Below, piece after piece: positions 51,724 through 58,898 of a stretch of 64,000 nt of DNA (position 1 is the stretch's first letter; the number at the start of each line of letters is the position of its first letter). This DNA comes from Archangium gephyra (lineage in GTDB: Bacteria > Myxococcota > Myxococcia > Myxococcales > Myxococcaceae). The stretch spans positions 670,501-734,500 of the forward strand of contig NZ_CP011509.1 in NCBI RefSeq assembly GCF_001027285.1, in the 5' to 3' direction. Position numbers and translations under genes: made by a program. A model generated the notes under the pieces. That model was not told where the DNA came from. It made no database searches and saw only the letters and a program-made list of their open reading frames with translations.

Positions 51724-53940
51724 ATGTCTCAGCCTCCTCGCGCCCGGCGCGCCCTCCTCTGGTCGTGCTCCCTCTCCCTGCTGTGCCACGCCCTCCCCGC
51801 GGGGGCGCAGGAGCAGCCCCCGGCGGAGACTCCTCCCGCCGAGGCTCCCTCTTCGCCGGAAGCCCCCGCCGCCAGACCGGACCCGTCCAGGGCCGCCGCG
51901 GGGGAGACGCTGGTGCAGTCCACCAGCATCCCCAAGCCGCTGATGCCCGCCTCGCGCGTGGGCTCGGAGGTGACGGCCGAGGAGCTCTCCCGCCGTCCCG
52001 CGCGCTCCACGCCCGAGGCGCTCCTGGAGGAGGAGGGCATCTTCGTCCAGCGCACCAACCACGCCGGTGGCCACCCCATCATCCGCGGTCTGCTCGGCCA
52101 CCAGGTGCTCGTCCTCGTGGACGGCGTGCGCCTCAACAACGCCGTCACGCGCGCGGGCCCCAACCAGTACCTCAACACGGTGGACCCCTTCCTCGTCGAG
52201 CGGCTGGAGCTCGTCCGCGGCCCGTCCTCGGTGCTCTACGGCTCGGACGCCATCGGTGGCGTCGTCAACGTGCTCACCCTGACGCCGCGCTTCTCCTCCG
52301 AGGGCAAGCCGCGCTTCCCCGCGAGCTTCCGGGCCCAGGCGGGCAGCGCGGACATGAGCCTGCAGGGCAGCCTGCGCCTGGGCGTGGAGCTGCCGGACAC
52401 GGCGGCCGTCGGCGTGGTGACGGGGCGGGACTTCAATGACCTGCGCGGTGGCGCGGACATCGGCGTGCAGCGCTACACGGGCTACACCGAGTACGACGCG
52501 GCGGTGAAGGCGCGCCAGCGGCTGTCTCCCGGCGCCATCCTCATGGTGCAGTACCAGGCCGCGCGCCAGAGCGACGCGCCGCGCACGGACCGCTCGGTGC
52601 CCGGCGACTTCCGCGTCTTCTCCCTCCAGGAGCGCGACTTCCTGCACGGCCAGCTCACCCTGAGCGGCGCGGGGCCCTTCCACCGCGTGCGCGTGGACGC
52701 GAGCGCGCTGCGGCAGAGCGAGCGCACGGACCGCTTCCGCATCGCGCGGGACCGCATCGAGCGCGAGGACGCGAACGTGTGGACGCTCGGCCTGCGCGCC
52801 GAGGGTGAGCGGGGGCTCTCGTGGAACAACGCGAGCCTGCGCGTGGGGGCGGATGTCTTCCACGACAAGGTGACGGGCGGGGCCACGCGGGGCGCCATCC
52901 TCGTGCCGGGGGCCTTCGAGACGCGTCCGGAGCTGGCGCGCTACCCGGGCTCGCCCACCGCGCTGGCCACGGGCCTCTTCGGCCTGTTCCAGATGGACCT
53001 GGGCACGAGCGCCACGGGCCACGTGGGGGCGCGGGCGCAGCTCAACCGCACGCACCTGCCCGCGGACAACCGTCTGGAGTTGCAGTTCCCGGGCAGCCCC
53101 GTGCTGCCGGCCACCGATGCGCTGGCGCTGGGCGCGGCGGGTGAGCTGGGTTTCCAGCAGCGGGCGAGCGAGGACGTGACGCTCTTCGCCAACCTGGGCT
53201 CGGGCTTCCGCGCGCCCAACGTGGATGACTACCTGCGCCTGGGCGCCGAGGGCCCGGGCTTCGTGCTGCCCGCCCGCGACCTGGTCCCCGAGTTCTCCTA
53301 CACCGGCGAGGTGGGCGGTCGCTTCCAGCGCGGCGACGTGGCGCGGGTGCAGGCCGTGTATGCCTATACGTTCATCGACAACCTGGTGACGGCGGTGCCC
53401 ACCGAGTTCAACGGCGAGCAGTACACGCCGGACGGGCTGCGGTACCTGGCGCGCACCAACGCGGACAACGCGCAGGTGCACGCGGTGGAGCTGTCCGGGC
53501 AGGTGAAGCCGGTGCGCTCGCTGACGCTGCTGGCGCAGGCCGCGTGGGTGTTCTCCTCGCAGAAGCGGTTGGATCCGCTCGAGCCCGCGGCGCCGCCCCA
53601 GACGGAGCCCTTCAACAAGTCCCCGCCGCTCAACGGGCTGGTGCGCGCCACGTGGGAGCCGGTGGACTTCGCCTTCGTGGAGGGCGTGTTCCAGTGGGCG
53701 GCGAAGCAGGAGCGGCTGAGCGCGGCGGACCGCGAGGACATCCGCATGTGCCCCGAGTCGCCCGGCTGCCAGGGGACGCCGGGCTGGGCGGCGGTGCACC
53801 TGCGGGCCGGGGCCCGCTGGCGCTGGTTCACCACGACACTGGAGCTGCGCAACCTCACGGACGCCTCGTACCGCTTCCACGCCTCGGGTGTGGACGCGCC
53901 GGGCCGCTCGGTGACGCTCGCGCTGGAGGGAAGCCTGTGA
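51724..53940 (+). CDS. TonB-dependent outer-membrane receptor
   Basis: A 738-residue receptor. The signal peptide ends at about residue 28 (LPAGAQ) and is followed by a Pro/Glu-rich linker. The plug domain is at about 70-180 (IIRGLLGHQVLVLVDGVRLNN, LVRGPSSVLYGSDAIGGVVNVL). The rest is a 22-strand barrel with typical ends (LRNLTDASYRFHASGVDAPGR then an aromatic-poor last strand). The class imports iron chelates, haem, cobalamin or other scarce nutrients. It is flanked by a PepSY protein and a Cys-rich lipoprotein in one tight operon. The substrate is unknown; the PepSY link favours iron or another metal. Confidence 0.93.
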   Translation: MSQPPRARRALLWSCSLSLLCHALPAGAQEQPPAETPPAEAPSSPEAPAARPDPSRAAAGETLVQSTSIPKPLMPASRVGSEVTAEELSRRPARSTPEALLEEEGIFVQRTNHAGGHPIIRGLLGHQVLVLVDGVRLNNAVTRAGPNQYLNTVDPFLVERLELVRGPSSVLYGSDAIGGVVNVLTLTPRFSSEGKPRFPASFRAQAGSADMSLQGSLRLGVELPDTAAVGVVTGRDFNDLRGGADIGVQRYTGYTEYDAAVKARQRLSPGAILMVQYQAARQSDAPRTDRSVPGDFRVFSLQERDFLHGQLTLSGAGPFHRVRVDASALRQSERTDRFRIARDRIEREDANVWTLGLRAEGERGLSWNNASLRVGADVFHDKVTGGATRGAILVPGAFETRPELARYPGSPTALATGLFGLFQMDLGTSATGHVGARAQLNRTHLPADNRLELQFPGSPVLPATDALALGAAGELGFQQRASEDVTLFANLGSGFRAPNVDDYLRLGAEGPGFVLPARDLVPEFSYTGEVGGRFQRGDVARVQAVYAYTFIDNLVTAVPTEFNGEQYTPDGLRYLARTNADNAQVHAVELSGQVKPVRSLTLLAQAAWVFSSQKRLDPLEPAAPPQTEPFNKSPPLNGLVRATWEPVDFAFVEGVFQWAAKQERLSAADREDIRMCPESPGCQGTPGWAAVHLRAGARWRWFTTTLELRNLTDASYRFHASGVDAPGRSVTLALEGSL

Positions 53941-54323
53941 AGTCCGTGAGACATTGGCTGCTGTGGGCCGTGATGCTGGGTGCCGTGGGCTGCAACGAGG
54001 GCGTGGGGGACCGCTGTGATGCGGCCACCGCCTGCCCCGAGGGGTTGGAGTGTTCCTTCCCCCCGCCGCCCCGGAGCGGGCCGGTGGAGAATCCCCAGGG
54101 CATCTGTGACTTCCCGCTGAAGGCCGAGGGCGAGCCCTGCTCCCAGGCCGCCGACTGCCAGACGGCGCTGACGTGCTCCAACCACTTCACGCCGAACACG
54201 CGCTATGGCCGGTGCGTGCAGAAGCATGGGCTGGGCGAGGCGTGCTTCCAGAATCGCGACTGCGCCGCCGGTACGTGCAAGGGCGCGGACGAGCACGGGC
54301 TCGGCGGCACCTGCACGCCCTGA
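53937..54323 (+). CDS. Small Cys-rich lipoprotein
   Basis: A 128-residue lipoprotein translated from GTG 53937, which overlaps the receptor stop (GTGA). The anchor is MLGAVGC. Twelve or so Cys follow in spaced pairs (CDAATACPEGLEC, CSQAADCQTALTC, CFQNRDCAAGTC), the pattern of Dickkopf-like Cys-rich repeats common in myxobacterial surface proteins. Tight coupling suggests it works with the receptor, perhaps at the cell surface. Confidence 0.85.
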   Translation: MKSVRHWLLWAVMLGAVGCNEGVGDRCDAATACPEGLECSFPPPPRSGPVENPQGICDFPLKAEGEPCSQAADCQTALTCSNHFTPNTRYGRCVQKHGLGEACFQNRDCAAGTCKGADEHGLGGTCTP

Positions 54324-54371
54324 CGCCTCCGGGACCCGAGCAGGCAGGCCCTCCGGACCCGAGGTCGAGCA

Positions 54372-54394
54372 ACTGGTCCGATTGTTGGACCAGT
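54372..54394. repeat. Dispersed palindrome, copy 3
   Basis: ACTGGTCC (54372-54379) and GGACCAGT (54387-54394) around GATTGTT. Both the core and the flanks (GAGCA before; CCTCGCGGCCGGAGG after) match copy 1 read in reverse and copy 4 read forward. It lies 48 bases after the Cys-rich lipoprotein gene. Confidence 0.75.
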
Positions 54395-54440
54395 GGGTGA
54401 ACCTCGCGGCCGGAGGCTGGCGGGCGCGGTCTTCCAGAAG

Positions 54441-54459
54441 TTGTCCAACTGTTGGACAA
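54441..54459. repeat. Dispersed palindrome, copy 4
   Basis: TTGTCCAAC and GTTGGACAA (9-bp perfect arms) around a single T. Flanks match copy 2 (CGGGCGCGGTCT before; TCTGGGAG and CGCGCCCCGG after). It lies 47 bases after copy 3 and 110 bases before the gene at 54570. Confidence 0.75.
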
Positions 54460-54569
54460 GTCTGGGAGCTCGCGCCCCGGAGGGAGGAGCGGCGCTCTAC
54501 AGCGGATAGCAGCCCCGTGCCGTCGGGCGCGTGTCGGCACAGACTTTCACCTCATCATGAGGGGGGAAC

Positions 54570-55508
54570 ATGCGTATTCGCATCGTGGCCATCGCCACGG
54601 TCATCTCCATCTCGGGTTGTCAGTGCGGTCCCCTGCCCTGTGAGACGGACTCGCGGGGTGAAGGGATGACCGCGGACGTGTGCATTCCGGGCGGCTCCTT
54701 CGAGATGGGCCACGAGAAGCTGCCCCTACCCAAGCTCCGGGAGGGCTACACGTCCATGCCCCGTAACGACTGGGCACCCGCGCATACCGTCACGTTGAAA
54801 CCCTTCCATATCGACAGTCACGAGGTGACCTGGGGACAGTACCGTGCGTGTGTCGAGGCGGGCAGGTGCTCCACGGAAGCCCTCCAGCGTTACCCCGAGA
54901 CAAGGAATGCGCTGAGTGACCCGGCCTTCGAGAACCTTCCGGTGGACAAGGTGACCTTCGCCGATGCGCTCACCTACTGCACCTGGGTGGGGAAGCGGTT
55001 GCCGACGGAGGCCGAGTGGGAGCGGGCAGCGCGGGGAACGAATGGGCGCGACTACCCGTGGGGCAACGCGCCTCCATCGCAGGAACTCCTGGAGACACCT
55101 GTCTCTTATGTGGGAAGCCAGCGGCCAGGCCAGGTGGGCAGTCACCCCGAGGACGTCACACCGGAGGGGGTGTCCGACCTCTTCGCCAGCGTGTCGGAGT
55201 GGGTGCTCGACTACTACGATCCGTTCTATTACCAGAAGAGCCCCAGCGATGACCCCATGGGCCCCGAGGCGCCGGTCTTTCTCGAGGAGCCCCATGAGTA
55301 CGGTCAGGGCAATTGGGTGAGTTCCCGAGGGGAGCGTGCCGTGCGCGGGTCTCTCCCGAGCCGTTTCGGCGGTGACGACTGGGAGGATTCCCGCGGTGCC
55401 CCCGCCTGGTTCCGCGGGGCGGAAGAGCCAGGTTTTGGAAACGGCTTCCGTTGTGCGCGGGATGACCGGCCCCTGGAGGTGCCACCCGCCAAGGGGCTCT
55501 GGCGCTAG
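54570..55508 (+). CDS. SUMF1/FGE-like lipoprotein
   Basis: A 312-residue lipoprotein (VISISGC, anchor Cys about 17). Residues 30-295 are a SUMF1-type domain: GGSFEMG, HEVTWGQYRACVEAG, GKRLPTEAEWERAARG, DLFASVSEWVLDYY, and GFGNGFRCARD at the end. True formylglycine-generating enzymes have a Cys pair in the segment after the RGGSW motif; here the corresponding RGSLPSRFGG segment has none, so it is probably not a sulfatase activator. Related domains bind iron or ligands or serve as C-type-lectin-like folds. TGAGGGGGG precedes the ATG. It is followed by a large lipoprotein in the same direction. Confidence 0.88.
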   Translation: MRIRIVAIATVISISGCQCGPLPCETDSRGEGMTADVCIPGGSFEMGHEKLPLPKLREGYTSMPRNDWAPAHTVTLKPFHIDSHEVTWGQYRACVEAGRCSTEALQRYPETRNALSDPAFENLPVDKVTFADALTYCTWVGKRLPTEAEWERAARGTNGRDYPWGNAPPSQELLETPVSYVGSQRPGQVGSHPEDVTPEGVSDLFASVSEWVLDYYDPFYYQKSPSDDPMGPEAPVFLEEPHEYGQGNWVSSRGERAVRGSLPSRFGGDDWEDSRGAPAWFRGAEEPGFGNGFRCARDDRPLEVPPAKGLWR

Positions 55509-55546
55509 CGCAATCTGCGCTGGACGAACCTGCCGGAGGTGCGTCG

Positions 55547-58387
55547 ATGAGCCTGCCTGCGCAAATGCGTTTCGCCTGGATCGCCAGCGCGGCCTTTCTC
55601 TTGCCGCTGGCGGTGGGCTGCCCGAAGACGGATGCGGGCACGAACGCGGGTGAGGGCCGCTGCGAACTCATGTTGCAGGCCGCGAGCGCTTTCGAGCCCT
55701 TGAGGGCGGAGGACGAGCCGCCTGTTTGTGGTGGCAGCCGCGAGGCACGCAAGAACGCTGCTTCCATCGACGACATGGAGAATTGCGTCTGTGACCGGAG
55801 CGAGGAGCTCGCGGGCAAGCTGATCGATCCCGGAGCTCAGCTACGGCATCTCCAGGAGCGCAACGGGGGCAAGGAGTTGATTCCGGGCTGCAAGCAAAAC
55901 TCGGCTGAGGACTTCTTCCTGGCCGATGCCGTGGGGTGCTACCAACTCGGCTACGTCAATGGGTTCACCAAGCGTTCCATGCAGGGACTCGGGGGAAATG
56001 GGCACGACGGAGACGAGCACGTGACGTTGTGCCCCTTCGGCCCTGAAGATCAGGGTGTTCATAACGGCAGGGATCCCGTGCGCTTCGCGAACCGCGAGAT
56101 CGACCTCCGCAGTGGAGACTTCCTCGAGGCCGAGTTCCAGTGGTGCCGTTGGTTTGGTGGTCCCATTACCGCCTTCGAAGACCCCCTGCACGACCCGCCC
56201 CTGGCCAGCGTGCGCTGGGACGAGTTCCGGCCACAGAAGGGGGAGCGCGTTTCACTGGTGGGGGATTGGGTGATCGACCAGGGGGGCTGGACGGAGCTTC
56301 ACGAGGTGCGTTTGGGCGCGGTGGTGCGGCCTCATCCCGGCGTGCCCGACGTCTGGCATCTGCTGACGAGTGGCATCTTCGCCGAGAGAACCGTGCAGCA
56401 GGACTTCCTGTCCATCGACATTCCGGTACCGCGCTCGACCGACCCACTCAAAACGCAACTGAAGTGCGACCGGGTTGCAACGGATGTTTCGGGTTGCTTC
56501 AACGAAGGCATCAGGTCCCTGGAAGTCAGCGCCGATTCGGAGAGAGGCGTTTGCAAGGTGCGCATCGAACGCGCGGAGGGAAATGTGGGTGCCCGGGCCC
56601 TCTCCGGACGCTATTGCGGTGATACCCACCGCAGGAATGACATCAACAACGCCTTCAACGGGCCCGACGTCAACTGCCCGTGCTTCAGTTGGAATGGGGA
56701 ACTGGATGAAGCCGGAGGCGACCTGCACCAGGATATGGTCTGCGCGAATCTGGGCTTCACCGACTTCACGGCCATCGACCGGTGCATGTTCGACGGCTTC
56801 TACAAGTTGCCCTCGTTCATGAGGGAGTACCCGGAGGACATCAGCCGGATCGCCTTCGCCGGTGACATCCGAGCCGAGTGGACGGCGGCTCCCGAGCTGC
56901 GCGCCGCCACCGTTGCCGGAGGTTCCCACCTCTGGTCCTGTGACTGTGCCTGTGATGATCCCTCCAAGCCCGGCACGGCTGTCGTCGCGCGGGTGCAGGG
57001 CTGTGGGCCCGCGGGTGGGCAGCCGGGCGGCGATGCCATCGGACCCGAGGCGTGTGCCCGCGCCTGTGGCGGTGAGTTCTGCGGCGGGGACGCCGAATGC
57101 CGCCTGGGCCAGTGCCGCGCGCTCGGGACCGGCACCGGAAATCCCACCCTCGTCGCGTCAGCGGCGTGCATGTCTCCTCCTCCCGAGACGCGCGTGGCCC
57201 ATGCGGGCGACTATCGGATCGACCTGCTCTCCGAGCAGTCGTTCGTCGAGGTGGGCGAAGTCGATGGTGATGGCGATTTCACGCCCCTGGGCCGTGGGCG
57301 GGTGATGGGAGGCTTCTGGACGAACGTCGTCAACCCGGCCGCGGGCCGGGAACTGGAGTTCGCGAACTTCGAGCTGTTTTCCGAAGACTTCCTGGTCATC
57401 AAGGAGGTGGGTGGCGTGGAGCTGGGGCGGGTTTCCGTTCAGAACGCCCAGGCCTTCACCACCACGCGCTTCCGCGCTCAGCTGGGCTCCGAGGCCGCTT
57501 CCACGAACTTCATCGTGCTGCCGGGACGGCTCGAGCTCGGGGTGAGGGCGAAGGTGGACGGGTCCACCGGAGGCTCCCAGTTCCTCAACGAGGGCGCGCT
57601 GACGGGCTCCTTCGACCCGGCCACCCGGACGTTCAGCATGGATGGGCAGGGGCAGGGCTCCGATGGCAAGGCGGTGCGCTTCCATCTCCAGGGCCAGGTG
57701 GTGAACGTCCCTCCGGTGGCGAATCCGGGGCCCGACCGGGTCGTCGAATGCACTTCGCCCAAGGGCACCCCCGTGAGCCTCGATGGCAGGGCTTCGAGTG
57801 ACCCGGATGGCCAGCCCATCGCGCACTACCAATGGTTCGAGGGCGACGTGGGGCTCGGCAACGAGGTGACCCAGAGCACCCTCGCGACGCTCGGCCGGCA
57901 CCGCTATGACCTGCATGTCTACGATGGCGACTGGGCGAGCGACCGTGAGACCTTCTCCGTCCAGGTCCAGGACACCACGCCTCCGGACCTCGACGTCTCC
58001 GTGTCACCCGTGTGTCTCTGGCCGCCCAACCACGAGTTCCAGCTGTTCAAGCTGGGCCGCGAGGTCGCTTATGGCTTGAGTGATGTGTGCGATGCCGAGC
58101 CCCAGGTGAAGATCGTCTCCGTCACGAGTGACGAACCGGTGGATGCCCCGGGCTCTGGCTCGACCGGACCCGATGTGCGGTTCGGCCCGACCACGGCCTG
58201 CGTCCGCGCGGAACGTTCGGGCTCCGGCCCGGGACGCAGCTACACCGTGGTGCTCGAAGCACGCGACGCCTCGGGCAACATGTCGCGCAAGAGCGTCAAG
58301 GTCGTCGTGCCGCATGATGGCGGAGACCACCCGGAGTGCCAGCAAGCCACGGGCCTCGACGAGCTCTCCGAGGCCTGCGAGCAGTAG
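55547..58387 (+). CDS. Large Cys-rich lipoprotein with PKD-like domain
   Basis: A 946-residue lipoprotein (LLPLAVGC). Residues 30-580 are of unknown fold, rich in Cys and aromatics (CVCDRSEEL, FNGPDVNCPCFSW). Residues about 470-530 have a Cys-dense segment (CDCACDDPSK, CARACGGEFCGGDAEC). Residues about 720-800 are a PKD-type Ig domain (VVNVPPVANPGPDRVVE, DGRASSDPDG, IAHYQWFEGD). A further Ig-like unit follows (DTTPPDLDVSVSP, CLWPPNHEF). GGAGG precedes the ATG. It lies 38 bases after the SUMF1-like gene and probably shares its transcript. A surface or matrix protein; function unknown. Confidence 0.85.
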   Translation: MSLPAQMRFAWIASAAFLLPLAVGCPKTDAGTNAGEGRCELMLQAASAFEPLRAEDEPPVCGGSREARKNAASIDDMENCVCDRSEELAGKLIDPGAQLRHLQERNGGKELIPGCKQNSAEDFFLADAVGCYQLGYVNGFTKRSMQGLGGNGHDGDEHVTLCPFGPEDQGVHNGRDPVRFANREIDLRSGDFLEAEFQWCRWFGGPITAFEDPLHDPPLASVRWDEFRPQKGERVSLVGDWVIDQGGWTELHEVRLGAVVRPHPGVPDVWHLLTSGIFAERTVQQDFLSIDIPVPRSTDPLKTQLKCDRVATDVSGCFNEGIRSLEVSADSERGVCKVRIERAEGNVGARALSGRYCGDTHRRNDINNAFNGPDVNCPCFSWNGELDEAGGDLHQDMVCANLGFTDFTAIDRCMFDGFYKLPSFMREYPEDISRIAFAGDIRAEWTAAPELRAATVAGGSHLWSCDCACDDPSKPGTAVVARVQGCGPAGGQPGGDAIGPEACARACGGEFCGGDAECRLGQCRALGTGTGNPTLVASAACMSPPPETRVAHAGDYRIDLLSEQSFVEVGEVDGDGDFTPLGRGRVMGGFWTNVVNPAAGRELEFANFELFSEDFLVIKEVGGVELGRVSVQNAQAFTTTRFRAQLGSEAASTNFIVLPGRLELGVRAKVDGSTGGSQFLNEGALTGSFDPATRTFSMDGQGQGSDGKAVRFHLQGQVVNVPPVANPGPDRVVECTSPKGTPVSLDGRASSDPDGQPIAHYQWFEGDVGLGNEVTQSTLATLGRHRYDLHVYDGDWASDRETFSVQVQDTTPPDLDVSVSPVCLWPPNHEFQLFKLGREVAYGLSDVCDAEPQVKIVSVTSDEPVDAPGSGSTGPDVRFGPTTACVRAERSGSGPGRSYTVVLEARDASGNMSRKSVKVVVPHDGGDHPECQQATGLDELSEACEQ

Positions 58388-58395
58388 AACCTTCC

Positions 58396-58432
58396 CCGCG
58401 CGGGTGCCTGCTGGGGTCGGGCACCCGCGCGG
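58396..58432. terminator. Bidirectional terminator hairpin
   Basis: CCGCGCGGGTGCC (58396-58408) and GGCACCCGCGCGG (58420-58432) form a perfect 13-bp stem with an 11-nt loop exactly between two convergent gene ends (58387 and 58436). Confidence 0.8.
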
Positions 58433-58435
58433 CCT

Positions 58436-58768
58436 TCAGAAGGGCTGGCAGCCCAGCCGCATCGGGTGCTCGGCCAAACAGGCCTCGAGCTCGTTGGCGA
58501 AAGGCTCCGTGTTGTCCGGCGAGCAGGTGCGCACCTTCTCCCAGCAGTCGAGGAACTCGTCCGCGGCCTGCTTGTCGGCGTCGGTGCACTCCTGGAAGTC
58601 CTCCTCACACTTCTCGAGGTCGAACGCCCTCACGCTGAAGCCCTTCTCCTCGCACGGTCTTACCTTGTCAGCCATCCCCGCCTGTACCCGCTCCGCCCGA
58701 GAGCAGACGCTGTCACAACCCGCCAGCGCCAGTGCCGCTGTCACCACGACGATTGCCTGTTTGAACAT
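58436..58768 (-). CDS. Small Cys-rich lipoprotein
   Basis: A 110-residue lipoprotein (MFKQAIVVVTAALALAGC, Cys18). About eight further Cys are spaced along a helical mature part (CEEKGFSVRAFDLEKCEEDFQECTDADK split by acidic helices, DCWEKVRTCSPDN, CLAEHPMRLGC), suggesting a disulfide-bonded helical bundle. GGGGGAG precedes the ATG. Function unknown. Confidence 0.8.
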   Translation of the reverse strand: MFKQAIVVVTAALALAGCDSVCSRAERVQAGMADKVRPCEEKGFSVRAFDLEKCEEDFQECTDADKQAADEFLDCWEKVRTCSPDNTEPFANELEACLAEHPMRLGCQPF

Positions 58769-58840
58769 GCCGGTCTCCCCCGCTTCACGCTTCGTGAGCC
58801 GGCGCCATCTTGGGGGATGGGGGCCATTCCCGCAAAGACA

Positions 58841-58869
58841 AGGGGCCCGGGCTTGTGGCCCGGACCCCT
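58841..58869 (-). terminator. Terminator hairpin of the BNR propeller gene
   Basis: AGGGGCCCGGGC (58841-58852) pairs with GCCCGGACCCCT (58858-58869), 12 bp with one G-T pair and a TTGTG loop, 30 bases beyond the stop of the minus-strand gene. On that strand TTGTCTTT follows. Confidence 0.75.
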
Positions 58870-58898
58870 GTCACTTCAAGCGAGCGTGAGACGCCAGC

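Noticed and set aside
51556-53880. Minus-strand open frame of about 774 codons opposite the TonB receptor
   Set aside because: Antisense shadow; the receptor frame has a signal peptide, plug and barrel motifs.
54570-55508. Annotation as a true formylglycine-generating enzyme
   Set aside because: The catalytic Cys pair is missing in the expected segment.
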